This document shows positions 36,361-48,527 of a stretch of 64,000 nt of DNA, one piece after another. The stretch is from Talinum fruticosum. Taxonomy: Eukaryota > Streptophyta > Magnoliopsida > Caryophyllales > Talinaceae. The stretch's first letter is position 1. Each line of letters opens with the position of its first letter. The position numbers were made by a program, and so were the translations under genes. The notes beneath the pieces were generated by a model. It saw only the letters and a list, made by a program, of their open reading frames with translations. It was not told the DNA's origin and did not search any database. Location of the stretch: NCBI GenBank assembly GCA_021018815.1, contig JAITYX010000007.1:2543001-2607000 (forward strand), given 5' to 3'.

Positions 36361-36840
36361 GAGAAGGGTGGGGTCACCTCAACAAACTCACACACATATT
36401 CACCATCCCCACCAACAACGTGCCTCTTCCCTTAAAGAACAATAGACAACTTATCATTGGTCGGGTCCTCAACGTAGAACACTTGTCTTGCTTGGGATGC
36501 CATAACGAATTGATCCCTTTTAGACCCTTCTCTTGTGAGATTAACCATCGTGAATCCCATCTCATCAACTCGAATATAGTTGTTATTGTCAGCCCACTTG
36601 CACAAGAAAACGAGCTCACTGAAGTCAACATAGTCTAGCTCCCATATCTCCTCAATGACACCGTAATATGACATTTTAGCTACAACGGGATTTTTGTCCT
36701 TGGAGCTGGAAACATGAAGTGCATGAGCCTCCAATGTGACCCCACCATTTTTCGAGGTGCTCCTATTGTCCCGGCTCTTTGTGTAGAAAGAGTATCCATT
36801 GATGTCATAAACACGGTAAGATATGACTTCCTATCGTGGC
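36361..36840 (-). pseudogene. CACTA transposon DUF4216-like region
   Basis: The minus-strand frame 36432-36734 reads SYYGVIEEIWELDYVDF, VFLCKWADNNNYI and ASQARQVFYVEDP, the characteristic DUF4216 pattern of plant En/Spm-encoded proteins. An upstream YRVYDINGYSFYTKSRD stretch lies on the minus strand above 36760. It is broken by stops upstream. The role of the domain is not known. Confidence 0.8.
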
Positions 36841-37740
36841 GCTCTAGCCAAGCCGACTAATGTTTACAAGATATGTTCTCGTGATTCTTCCAATTGGCTA
36901 GTGATCACTCTATCTCCGAACCAGTTGACAAATGTACGATTATGATGGGTCATTACCCACGTCTTATTTTTTCCTCGGTACTATCTCCTTATGAGGAATT
37001 TGTGCTCATCAATGAACGGCTGCACTTCATCGCTGTTTTGTAAAATATAAAGATGTTCTTGATCCCTCATATCCCGATAGATTGTTAGAACCGTCGGCCC
37101 TAGTTTCCCCGCCCACCGATCTTCCCCATAAATCGATGTTTTGCAGTACCAACTTCTTCTACTTTGGGGTAGTATTCACAGTGAGAATTCGACACACTTC
37201 TTACATATGTATGCTCAATAATGCACGCTTTTGGTCGGTACATGATTTCTAACATACCTTTTGAGAAGTTTTATGAAACGTTCAAAAGGGTACATCCATC
37301 GGTAAAAACCGGCCACGTAATCGCACTTCTCTCACCAAATGGACAACTAGGTGCACCATGATACCAAAAAAGAAGGTGGGAAGTACATCTCAAGTTGGCA
37401 CAACGTAACGATCACGTCACACTCGAAGATCATCCAATTTCTCCAAATCAATGACTTTGTAGTATATGGCATTAAAGAAGAAGCGAAGTCTTGTGATCGC
37501 CCGTCCGACATGTTTCGGCATCACGACTCGGATAGCAACCGGCAGTATTTGTTGCATCAAAGCATGACAATCGTGAGATTTAAGAATGATTAGTCTATAA
37601 TCGTACATCGAAACGAGTCTACCGATGTTTGAAGAATATCCCCGTGGCAGCTTGAGTTTCTTCAAGGTCTTACACAAATGATGTTTTCCCCTACTACTCA
37701 ATGTGTAAGGCACCGGAGGCAAATATGTTCTCTTCCCCTT
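36841..37740 (-). pseudogene. CACTA transposon DUF4218-like region
   Basis: The minus-strand frame 37417-37722 reads KLKLPRGYSSNIGRLVSM, then ILKSHDCHALMQQILPVAIR. Downstream pieces to about 37000 include MVHLVVHLVREV and the IEHTYV-type region, now frame-broken. This domain follows TNP2 in many CACTA transposase genes. Confidence 0.83.
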
Positions 37741-40700
37741 TGGTTGTAGTGCTCATTCCTCCTATAGTCCCATTTTACACATATCGAGCCGTGCTTTCTC
37801 TCCGTCCTTGGTCTTCCCCGATATGTTCGTAAGAGTGCCAATGAGACTTTCACATATGTTTTTCTCTATATGCATTACATCAAGACTATGCCTCACATAC
37901 AACTCTTTTCTAATATGGAAGATCAAAAATATTGATCTCTTTTTCCACATACCATTTTCGGATTGACATCGGTATGGCTTGCCGAACTCCACATCAAGAT
38001 CCTTCACTTGCTCATATATTTCATGTTCTATTAATGGAGTTGGAGCAGAATCCATCTCGGTTTTACCATTGAAAGCGTTCTTTTTCTTATATATTGATAG
38101 GAAAAGGGAAGAAACTTTTAGTGTCCAAGATAGGCCGTGTTTTTTCCGTGCTTAAGTTGATAGGAGCAAGTACCCTCTCGCACAAATGGGGCATGCCTTG
38201 TGGCCTTTGATGGTGTATCCGGACAAGTGTCCGTATGCGGGAAGTCATTGATTGTGGTAAAGATCATAGCTTACAATGTAAATTGCTCTTAACGGCATGC
38301 ATCGTAAACTTAAACACTTTCATCCCAAAAATCTTGAAATCTTCAACTAGAGGCGCCAAGTTCACATCCCGGTTGTTTAAGCCTAGAAATTAGCATTAAC
38401 AACATAATGTACTTCCGCTTCATACACAACGACGACGGTAGGTTGTAGGTAACCAAAAGAATGGGCCAACAGCTGTGCTTGCTATTGAGATCACCGTGGG
38501 GGTTTAATCCGTCCGTACAAACACCTAGAAGTGGATTCCGTGCTTCCCTACCGAAGGTTTGCTCTGGGAGAGTCTTAGTCACCCTAGAGGGGGGTGAATA
38601 GGGTGATAGAAGATTTGCGTTAAAAATCAAACTCTTTTGCCAAAGTAGAAACGCAAATGGATTCTCGAGTCAAAAGCAGAGTCGAAAAGTATGAACTCGT
38701 AATTGCAGTAAAGAGTAATGAAGCGGATTAAGCGTAAGCTTTAAGACCGCTCCGAGTCTAGAATGAACTCGTAAAGTAAAGACACACGAATTACGTGGAA
38801 ACCCTCCCGGGGCAGAAAACCACTGCACCGTGCTAATCTAAGCACGAAGTCAAATCCACTATTTTGAGTCCACAAAATACGTGAGACCGATTGAACCCAA
38901 GTTGCTCCCTTATATAACTCTTTACAAGTTTTCCTAGACTCGAAATTCCCTTATCTCGATCTAGTACTTCCTAGCCGAGATAACCCTTACAGCCTAGGGA
39001 CAACTAAGCTGAGTTAACCTTTACAGACTTAGTCAAGGGACCTTACTCGTAAAGTAAAAAGTGTTTGTAACTTAGTACAAGACCTTACAACTCGTAAAGT
39101 AATGAATTACAGAGTGGGAGTTGTAAGTAGAAGATTGAGAATAAATACAATGACTTTGCTCAAATACGTGTATTAACAATAGGCTCAAGCAATCTTCAAG
39201 TCTTGAGAGTTGGCTTCTATTTATAGATGACCAAGCAAGCATAGCCGTTATCTCCATCTTCCGTCGAGAAGTCCTTTGTGACCATTGATAAAGGCTTTCC
39301 GAGTCACTCGTAAAGTATCCGTTGTGATATGAACGTTAGGCAACGGTTCTTAACTCTCTTGGAAGTCCCAAAACCACCGGCGAGTGTCTTGAAGGATAAG
39401 GTGGAAACCACCATTAAGCTTGGCGTTTCAGTTTCGAGATTTGGAAACAAACAGCCTCGACACAATCTTCCGGGACTCGGGACGAGAAGAGGAGAAGCCA
39501 TGTCTACTCGGTGATTTGACGTTTTGAAGCCTAAGCTACTTTTGTATTTCAAAAGTGTATCCTCGTTTGAATAACCTACAAAAGTAAATCAGATTTTGGT
39601 TCTCAAAATATAAAATACTTTGGTCCACGATTAGACACAGATAATAATATAATTAAGATAATTAAGTCGGTAATTATCTCGAGTCGAAAAGGAATGAAAT
39701 TTTTCCGAGTCTAATATCCATGAAACTCAAAATTCCATCGGAGTTAGTCTAATCAAGAATCAAGTTATACAACGAATATCGAGTGAGACAAACTTGATCT
39801 AGACTAAGCATGATTCATACTAGAAGCGCCGACTCCAACATAATAGAACTTATAACATGAAGTCGACTTGAGTGCGGTAAAGCGAAATACTAGTCAATTC
39901 AAGATGCGATATATCTAAGTGATGAGGGACTCGGAATCGAGTGAGACAAGCAAAGCTATTTTCCGAGTCACTAAGAAATAAGTAGGAATACGTGAAGTAA
40001 ATGCTATATCACTTAGAAAATATACTATATCACTCGTAAAAGTTTCTAAAGTGCCGAGAATGCCTTGGAATCAAAACTCTATACTTAAGAGGTTCTTATA
40101 CCTAATTCCTTCGATACAACTCGAAATGTGTTGAGCAAGATCGTAGTCTTCACCTACTAAATTCTGGGAACAAGTGAATCGATCTTCTTTCATTTAGTAG
40201 AATTGGTCGGGTGACTAGCTTGTTATCACGGACTCTTCCGTCGGCATGCCACATCAAGTTCTTAGCACCAGCTTGCACTTGAAAACAAGCACTTAAACCA
40301 CTGGTATTATCGGAAAGTACCATAACACCTTTGCGGGAGGTCCCTCAACACTCTCTACATCGATGTTTTTCATTTTGTATCGAGGTACACCACACTTAGG
40401 AAATTCATGTCTATTTGCGTGTTTTTTTCGCTATAAATATGCGATCATTGAGGCAGGCATGTATCTTCTTATACCCTATGCCCATAGGACACAACATCCT
40501 CTTCACCTCATACATACAGTTGGCGAGGAAATTGCCTTATAGGAGTATATCTTTGACCATACCCAGCAAGTCCGTGAAACTTTTGTCACTCCAGCCAGTT
40601 AGCCGTTAGCCGTTAGCCGTTTTCAAGTTCATCAGCCTCAATACAAGTGATAAACGGGTATATTTATCAACCCCGGTAAAGATGCTTCTCCGAATCGGCT

Positions 40701-40963
40701 AACAATTGCTGCAATACGTGTGGTTGATCGACTAAATCATGTTCTACTCTACAAACTAGATCTTCGGGTCGATCTTCTAAATCCATACTACTACCGACTT
40801 CATTTTCATCATACCCTTCATCTTCACCTCGTACGGGTATATTCACAAACTCCTCTTCCCCATGCCATACCCACACCTTATAAGTTGTGTCAAACCCATG
40901 CCGATATAGGTGACCTTTTACAACCTTAGGGGGAATCTTGAGGAGTTGAAACACCTTAAACAC
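37741..40963 (-). pseudogene. CACTA transposase TNP2, split by a Sirevirus solo LTR
   Basis: Minus strand, from 40963: VVKGHLYRHGFDTTYKVW, then the KSFTDLLGMVKDIL and GYKKIHACLND segments (about 40420-40590) and a YFP-type segment before the insertion. After the solo LTR it resumes at REARNPLLGVCTDGLNPHG, CWPILLVTYNLP (38343-38551) and ends with EIYEQVKDLDVEFGKPY and YVRHSLDVMHIEKNICESL at 37762-38055. These are consecutive TNP2 landmarks. The Asn codon beside the insertion is duplicated with TSD CCTAC. Frameshifts and stops elsewhere make it non-functional. Confidence 0.88.
38552..40152 (-). mobile_element. Sirevirus solo LTR, reverse orientation, in TNP2
   Basis: Plus strand starts CGAAGGTTTGCTC and ends GTAGTCTTCA, 1601 bp, with perfect duplication CCTAC at 38547-38551 and 40153-40157. 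The starting base is C where most copies have T. Confidence 0.93.
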
Positions 40964-40997
40964 GGACGGAATATGGATCGTTATCCGAATTTGCTAG

Positions 40998-41485
40998 CTT
41001 TTGACGCTGCGGACATTGGTCGACCCACAATGGTCAAGTCAAAAGCACCTCCCTCTCGCTGTCTTCCAGGAGGATGAGCCCAAGGATGACATGGGTTTGG
41101 GTCAAACAACCATAATAGAGCCACCGCTCGACATCCCTATGTTGCCGCCGCCACGATCATCAACGCCGTCTCAAGTTTACCGAGGCCGATACACTCGCTC
41201 GTTCCTCCACCTTAGCACCACCAGCACTCCCGTCTTAGTTTCCTTTTTTTTATCCAACATCAACTATATTTTTTATCCTTTTCTTCCCTGTTTTTGATGA
41301 AATGCAAGGAGAGAAATATAGAAAATTGATGTTCTTGTGTTTAGGGGAGCTCACCCTCTTTTTGTTTTTCTTTATTTATATATGAATGAATTTTCTTTCT
41401 TTGAGCAGCACTCATTTCGAGTTAATTCTTTCGAGTTCGATCTCTCATATTATTTCTTTTCTCGCTCTAATATATCTGTTCATAT
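40998..41485 (+). pseudogene. Sirevirus third-ORF tail
   Basis: Matches the C-terminal end of the third ORF in the 45 kb copy (GACGTTGGTCGACCCACAA region, then the MLPPPRSSTPS and YTRSF stretches) and its following noncoding part. The sequence switches from CACTA to this abruptly near 40998, without target duplication, so the junction is probably a deletion or recombination point. Confidence 0.72.
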
Positions 41486-43072
41486 TGAAGACTCGGACAT
41501 CTGCTCCGCACTTTTCTGAGTTCTATCGAAGGAATCAAGTATAAGAACTTCTCACTTATAAGGTTTTGATTCCAAGGCATTCTCTCGCACCTTAGAAACT
41601 TTTCTCGAGTGATATGGTATCTTCTCTAAGTGATATGACATTGACTTCATGTAAGTGACTCGGAAAACACGTATGTACTCACGATGTCTCACTCGGTTCC
41701 GAGTCCCTCATCACTTAGATATATCGCATGTTGAATTGACTAGTATTTTGCTTAACCGCACTCAGGTCCGACTTCATGTAATAATCCTATTCTGTTGTAG
41801 TCGGCGCTTCTAGTCCGAACCATGCTTAGTCTAGATCAAGTTTGTTTCACTCGATATTCGTTGTATAACTTGATTCTCGCTTAGACTAACTCGGATGGAA
41901 TTTTGAGTTTCATGGATATTAGACTAAGAAAATTCCATTCCTTTTCCGACTCGGATAATTAGTTGCTTAATTATCTTAATTATATTATTATCTCGTGTCT
42001 AATCTTGGACCAAAGTATTTTATACTTTAAGAACCAAAATTGATTTACTTTTGTAGGTTATTCAAACGAGGATACACTTTTTGAAATACAAAAGTAACCG
42101 GCTTCAAAACATCAAATCACCAGCAGACATGGCTTTTCCCCTTCTCCGACCTAGCCCCGTAAGATTGTGTCGAGCTATCCGTTTCCAAATCTGGAAAACT
42201 GAAACGCCAAGCTTAGCGGTGGTTTCCACCTTATCCTTTAAGACACCGCCAGTGGTTTTGGGACTTCCAAGAGAGTTAAGTACCGTTGCCCAACGTTCAT
42301 ATCACAACGGATACTTTCCGAGTGACTCGGAAAGTTCTTAACAACGGTCACAAAGGACGTCCAGATCGAAGTTGGAGATAACGGCTATGCTGCTTGGCCA
42401 TTTATAAATAGAAGCCAACTCTCAAGACTTGAAGATTGTCGAACTTATTGTTAATACACGTACTTAAGCAAAGTCATTGTATTCATTCTCAATCTTCTAC
42501 TTACAACTCCTACTCTGTAATTCATTATATTCCGAGTTGTAAGGTCGTGTACTTAGTTACAAACACTTTCTTACTCTCTAACTAAGATCACTTGACCGAG
42601 CTGTAAGGGTTAACTCAGCTTAGTTGTCCCTAGCTGTAAGGGTTATCTCAACTAGGAAGTACTAGATCGGATAAGGGAATTTCGAGTCTAGGAAAACTTG
42701 TAAAGAGTTGTTTAAGGGAGCAACTCGGGTTCGATCGATCTACTATATTTTGTGGACTCAAAATAGTGGATTTGACTTCGTGCTTAGATTAGCACGGTCC
42801 GTGGTTTTCTCGCCCAGGAGGGTTTCCACGTAATCTCTGTGTCTTTACTTTTTGAGTTCATTCTAAACTCGGCATAGTCTCATAGCTTTAGCTTAATCTA
42901 CTTCCTTACTCTTTATTGCAATTCCGAGTTCATACATTTCGACCACGTTTTAGACTCGGAATCTGTCTTTGTCTCTACGTTGGCAAAAGAGTTTGATTTT
43001 CAACGAAAATCCTCCATCACCCTATTCACCCGCCCTCTAGGGTGACTCGGACTCTCCCCGAGCTAACCTTCA
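41486..43072 (+). mobile_element. Sirevirus solo LTR within Sirevirus 3' noncoding sequence
   Basis: TGAAGACTCGG at 41486 to GAGCTAACCTTCA at 43072 (1587 bp). No polypurine tract precedes it, and the host 3' noncoding sequence resumes after it, with an imperfect duplication CATAT (41481-41485) against AATAT (43073-43077). Confidence 0.85.
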
Positions 43073-43271
43073 AATATCTCTATGCTAATATGTTATCCGC
43101 ATAATCGTTATAAGTAATGATAGTATCTCCAATGCATTTTCTAAGTATGACATATTTCTCAATCATTACTTCTTACTCGATATGCTCTAGTTAGTGAGAA
43201 TGAAAACTCATGTTCTACACTAACAAGTTTCTATCTCGAGTGTGGAATGCTTTTTATCAAAAACGGGAGAT
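43073..43271 (+). other. Remaining 3' noncoding sequence and polypurine tract
   Basis: Resumes the tail broken at 41485 and ends with AAAAACGGGAGAT (43259-43271), a one-base variant of the family polypurine tract, directly before the next LTR. Confidence 0.75.
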
Positions 43272-44758
43272 TGAAGACTCGGATTCTAACTCTAAAACAT
43301 TCCGAGTACTACATGAAGACTCGGTATAAACCTCATCCCTCCTAAATTTTGATTACAAGTCATTATGAGTGTTATAGAAACTCATGTATAAGTTTTCATT
43401 CGTTTCGATCGACTCGTAAAACATATTCTTGTATATCTTCTACATTTGATGTTTCGACTCACTCGAGACAAGCACTCGGATCTATCGCATATTCAAATAA
43501 TTTCTCTAACGCTTTTATTCTGAGTTCTTACCGCATATTTCAACCCGCAAAGTGAATTACAACGTTAATTCCTCTTTCTAAGTCGGTTTGTTTATTTGAG
43601 AATTATTTGTCCGGATCAAGTCTTTATACTCGATGATTATACTCTTTTTAACTTGATCTTTCTTAGGATTGACTCGATGGAATTTGAGCATATTGAATAT
43701 TAGACTCGAAAAATTCCACTTTTCTAGGCCTAAGATAATTATACACTTAATTATCTTAATTAAATTATTATTTGTGCCTAATCTTGGACCAAAGTATTTT
43801 ATACTTTAGGAACCAAACTGGTTTACTTTTGTAGGTTATCCAAACGAGGTTATCTCATTTTTCAATTACAAAAGTAGCCGGCTTTTAGTCGTCAATCACC
43901 AGCAGACAAGCTTTATCTACTTCGAACAGGGCTCGGACACCGTGTCGTGGTTGTCTATTTCTAAAACTGGAAAACTCCAACGCTAAGTTGAACGGTGGTT
44001 TCTACCTTACTTTTCGGACATCACTAGTTGACTGGAGCACCTTTAGGAGCCAAGACCCGTTGCACAACGTTCACATCCCAACGAATCTTTTCGAGTGCCT
44101 CAAAAGAACCATTACAACGGCTAGTAAAGACTTCTGTTCGTAACCAAGACACAACGGTCACTCGCTTGGTAATCTATAAATAGAAGCCAATTCACAAAAC
44201 TTGAAGATTGTTGGAACTATTGTTGAAACACATTACTTAAGCAAAAGTCATCGTTTTCATATTCAATCTTCAATTTACAACTCCCAGCTTGTAATTAATA
44301 TTTTCTAAGTTGTGAAGTCTTGTAATCAGTTACACACTTCTCTTACTTTCCGAGTAAGGTCCCTTGATTGAGCTGTAAGGGTTAACTCAGCTCGCTTGTC
44401 CCTAGCTGTAAAGGTTATGTCAGTTAGAAAGTACTAGATCGGATAAGGGAACTTCGAGTCTAGGAAAACATTGTAAGGAATTGTCTAAGGGAGCAATTTT
44501 GGTTGAGTCGATCCGTTGTATTTTGAGGATTCAAAATAGTGGATTTGACTTGGTGCTTGGATTAGCATTGTCCATGGTTTTCTGCCCTAAGAGGATTTCC
44601 ACGTAATTCTAAGTGTATACTTTTCTAAGCCCAATCTAGACTCGGAATCAACTGTTCATCTTCTACGTAACAAAAAGATTCTAAGTTTGTTAAAATTTCC
44701 TCATCACCCTATTCATCCCCCTCTAGGGTGACTTAGACTCTCCAAGAGCAAACCTTCG
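43272..44758 (+). mobile_element. Sirevirus LTR shared between two internal regions
   Basis: TGAAGACTCGG to GCAAACCTTCG, 1487 bp. A polypurine tract precedes it (as for a 3' LTR), but RNase H end sequence of another copy follows it. It is most similar in its first 150 bases to the LTR at 47031 (both have TTCTAACTCTAA after the start), suggesting these two are an LTR pair. Confidence 0.88.
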
Positions 44759-44849
44759 TAAATTTTAATTAGTTGATATTTTCACTAAGCCACTTAGTGA
44801 GGATCAGCTTTGTTTTATTAGGAATGAGATTGGCATGATTAATGTATGA
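44759..44849 (+). pseudogene. Sirevirus RNase H C-terminal fragment
   Basis: Reads LVDIFTKPLSEDQLCFIRNE and stops at TGA 44847-44849. Everything upstream of it (gag to most of RNase H) is missing between the LTR and this point. Confidence 0.8.
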
Positions 44850-45128
44850 TTATGTGTTTTCTAACCGAACTTTCATTGCATAATTATATGTTATATGTTT
44901 TCTTTTGTTTTAATAACAAATGGATCAATTGAACGAGTAAAACCGAGCTATGAGTTATTAAGTCTCCGAGTGTTCCGAGTCACTCGAAACCATACTTACT
45001 CGGACTCAATTTTTAGCAAAATAGACATCAAACTATCTCGAATTATCTCTAGATAAATCGAGAATTTTATAAATATTTTTGAAAATTCTTTCTTCTCTCT
45101 CTCGCCGCGCGTTTCGATCGGAGAAAAC

Positions 45129-45252
45129 TAGCCGTTGGAAAAAGCCGTTGGAATTGTAACCATTGGAGAGCGTAACGTCACACCAGTTTGAGAGTATCAT
45201 TGGGTAATCTGGTCGAACGAAGGTTAAAGGTCACTTCTTTTGCTATAAATAG
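45129..45252 (+). promoter_or_regulatory. Putative internal promoter of the third ORF, 45 kb copy
   Basis: TAGCCGTTGGA at 45129-45139 is an exact MSA-consensus reverse complement. AAGCCGTTGGA at 45142-45152 differs at one position. TATAAATAG is at 45244-45252. The pyrimidine-rich leader follows. Confidence 0.55.
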
Positions 45253-45324
45253 CATCCCTATACCTTCATTTCTTTACTTTATTCATTGCCTTCTTACTTC
45301 TCGCATTTACTCTCTTTTCTTCAC

Positions 45325-46589
45325 AGACTTTTCAAAGTCTCTTCTCTTTTCTTAACTCGCAATCCCATCCCATTTACTGGAGATTGCTCGATGAATTCTT
45401 TGAGAAGTATGCCAAGGAAGTCCCCGAGTCACGCAAAAATTTCTCGGTGACTCGGATGAAGATTGAGGCCGGACTACTCTGTTTCCTTTTGATGAGAACA
45501 TTCTTCTCTAATCATTCTAGCAAAGAGAATCCCAATTCCAAGATTCTCAAAGCTTTATTTGATATTTTAGAGGGCTACAACATAGACCTCTTCCCTCTAT
45601 TATTGAGCGGATGGCCTCCGTGCCAGCTTAGTCCAAAAATCTACTCCATTTCCCTTCGGAGCCCTTTTGACTATTATTTTCAAACAGTTCAAAGTTCCCC
45701 TCCCTCATATCCAAATTCAGCTTTTGAGGCTGCCATTGTGGTTAGCAGAAAGGAGCTTCGGGTTACGGGTACCAAGAAGTCAAGTCTAGTGTCTAGGTCC
45801 ATGGGTCTAAGTTGAAACCTCCTTCACCCCCTTCCACTCGTAGTCGACTATTCTACCACTTTCTCCTCCCTCTCGCTGTTCCCTCCACTTCTCAACCACC
45901 TCCTACAGCCTCTCGCTGCTATGTTTACCGTGTTGGTGACAAAATCTCTTCCGTGTTCGAAGAACTTTGAGACACTCTTCGCTCTCTCAAAATGTCCTTC
46001 AAGGCCTGGTTATCAACCAAAAGACTGGCTAGTCTCGGATCCGGAGAACCAGGATCCGTTGATCAAGCTCAAGGGCATCATCGCCGAGCAGCGCGAGCAG
46101 CTCCAACTTCTTCAAGAACGCAGATCCAAGGCCGTCAAGGACCCGTAAACTTCGGACACTTCGAGGAGTCCTCCAGCTCAGCCAAGTCTACCTCGGTTGA
46201 GGTCGAAGAAGAAGAAGCTGCAACAAGAGTAGCTCAGCTCGAGGAGGAGAAGGAAGAGGAGAAAGAGAAAGAGGAGGTCGCTCAACCCGAAGGCCAAGGT
46301 GTAGGAGCTCCTAAACCGGAACCGATCTCCTCATATAACGATCTAAGTGCGTCGGCAAAAGCCGGGGACGTTGGTCGACCCACAACCGCTAAGTCAAAAG
46401 CACCACCCTCTCGTCATGTTTCAGGAGGATGAGCTCGAGGAAAACATGCCCTTGGCTTCGACAACCAGGACGGAGCAACTTCCGAACATCCTTGTGCTGC
46501 CACCGCCGCGATCATCCACCTCTTCCCAAGCTTATCAGCTGCCGGCGCACCGCCCGTCCCTCCTCCTCTCGACAACCAATGCCCCTTAG
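45325..46589 (+). pseudogene. Sirevirus third ORF, 45 kb copy, N-terminus deleted
   Basis: The leader joins directly to the middle of the ORF near 45325 at a short shared stretch (AAAGTCTCTTCTCTTTTC, compare 28229 in element A), so the MPKRG start and about 100 codons are gone. The open part 45384-45815 reads LDEFFEKYAKEVPESRKNF and KALFDILEGYNIDLFP. A second open part (45992-46432) has a Glu/Lys-rich coiled-coil-like stretch. It ends near 46589 in NAP. Confidence 0.68.
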
Positions 46590-47030
46590 TCTATTTTCTC
46601 GTTTTTTTTTTTCCAACATTAGTTGTATCAAATTGCAATTCTCTTCCCTCTTTTTAATGAAATGCTAGGGGAGAAATATAGAAATCTTGATGTTGTGTTT
46701 AGGGGAGCTCACCCTCTCTTTCTTTGAGCAATGAATGAATATTTTTTTCTTTCTTCTAAACAGACTTATTTCCGAGTTACATGTTTCGAGTTAGATATTT
46801 CTTCTTACTTTTTTACTCGATATAATTTGTTCATTTCTTTGCTCTAATTTATTTTCCGCATAACTGTTATGAGTGATGATATGATTTGTAATACATTTTC
46901 TAAGTATGGAATATCTCTCATCCGTCACTCCCCACTCGATATGTTCACGTATAGTGAAAATGAAAACTCATGTTTCGCACTAACAAGTTTCTATCTAAGT
47001 GTGGAATGCCTTTCATCAAAAAGGGGAGAT
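46590..47030 (+). other. Sirevirus 3' noncoding region with polypurine tract
   Basis: No gene. PPT-like CTAGGGGAGAAAT (46666) and TTTAGGGGAGCT (46697) precede the main tract AAAAAGGGGAGAT (47018-47030). Confidence 0.75.
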
Positions 47031-48527
47031 TGAAGACTCAATTTCTAACTCTAAGTCATTGTTAGTATTACATGAAGACTCAGGTATAAATCTTATCTCT
47101 CTTAAGTTTTGATTTCAAGTCATTATGAGTACTATAGAAACTCGTGTGTAAGTTTTCATTCTGTTCGATCGACTCACAAAGCAACTTATTGCATATCTTC
47201 TACACTGATATTTCTAACTCACTCAAACATCACTCAAAATTATCGCATGCTCAAATAATTTCTCTAACACTCTTATTCCGAGTACTGACTGCGTATTTCA
47301 ACGTAAAAAGAATTACAGTGTTAATTATTTATTCTAAGTCAATTTATTTCTTTGAGAATTATTTGTCCAGATTAAGTTGCTAAACTCTATTGTTCTATTC
47401 TTTTAACTTGATCATCCTTAGGATTGACTCAGATGGAATTTGAGTATATTGAATATTAGACTCAGAAAATTCCACTTTTCTAGGCCAAAAGATAATTAAG
47501 AATTTAACTGTTCTAATTTAATTATTATATGTGCCTAATCTTGGACCAAAGTATTTATACTTTGAGAACCATTGTGGTTTGCTTTTGTAGGTTATTCAAA
47601 CGAGGCCAACTCATTTTTAAAATACAAAAGTAAATGACTTCTAACTATCAAACACAAGCAGATAGGTTTTACCTACTTTTGGACATGGCTCGGACACCGT
47701 GTTAGGATTGTCTATTTCTAAAAATGGAAAACTTCAACTCTAGGCTTAACGGTTGTTTCCACCACAACTTTCAGTCACCACCAAGTGATTGGACCATCTT
47801 TTGGAGCCAAGAGTCATTACACAACGTGCACATCCCAACGGATCTTTTCGAGTGACTCGAAGAGCCGTTACAACGGCTAGTGAAGACTCTTGTCCGTAAC
47901 CAAGTCTCAACTTTCATTCCGCCCGGTTGGTTATAAATAGAAGCCACCTAACAAGACTAGGAGATTGCTGAACATTTATTGCTGAACACATTACTTGAGC
48001 AGAAGTTATTGTTTTCATTTATATTCAGTCTTCTATTTACAACTTCAAGTCTATATTTCATATTTTCTCGAGTTCTAAAGAAAGTCTTGTAATCAGTCAC
48101 ATTCTTTTCTTACTTTTTGAGTAAGGTCCCTTGACCGAGCTGTAAGGGTTAACTCATCTCAATTGCCCATGATTGTAAAGGTTACCTCAATCGAAAGTAA
48201 TAAATTAGATAAGGTAACTTCGAATCTAGGAAAACATTATAAGGAATTGTTTAAGGAAGCAATTCGGCAGTAGTCGATCCTTGTATTTTGTGGATTCAAA
48301 ATAGTGGATTTGACTTGATGCTTAGAGTCCAAATATGCTCGAATCTGCTGTTTATCACTTTTCCGCCTCAGGAGGGTTTCCACATAAATCTGTGTTATCA
48401 CTTTTTGAGTCCAAATATGCTCGGAATCTACTGTTTATCTTATCTCGTTGCAAAAATTGTTTAATTTTCTCCATCACCCTATTCACCCCCTCTAGAGTGA
48501 CTTAAATTCTCCACGAGCAAATCTTCA
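47031..48527 (+). mobile_element. Sirevirus 3' LTR, 45 kb copy
   Basis: TGAAGACTCAA to GAGCAAATCTTCA, 1497 bp. Near its end the AGTCCAAATATGCTCG segment occurs twice (about 48327 and 48409), replacing the usual GATTAGCACGGTCC hairpin arm. Confidence 0.88.

Larger units (their letters stand above)
34691..40997 (-). mobile_element. CACTA (En/Spm) DNA transposon remnant on the minus strand
   Basis: The left edge holds ACGACGGTT/AACCGTCGT subterminal repeats typical of CACTA ends. Reading leftward from 40963 come TNP2, then DUF4218-like and DUF4216-like domains, the usual CACTA order. The outer CACTA tip is not clearly recognisable at 34691, and the 5' end is lost where Sirevirus sequence begins near 40998. 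A Sirevirus solo LTR with TSD CCTAC splits the transposase. Confidence 0.85.
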
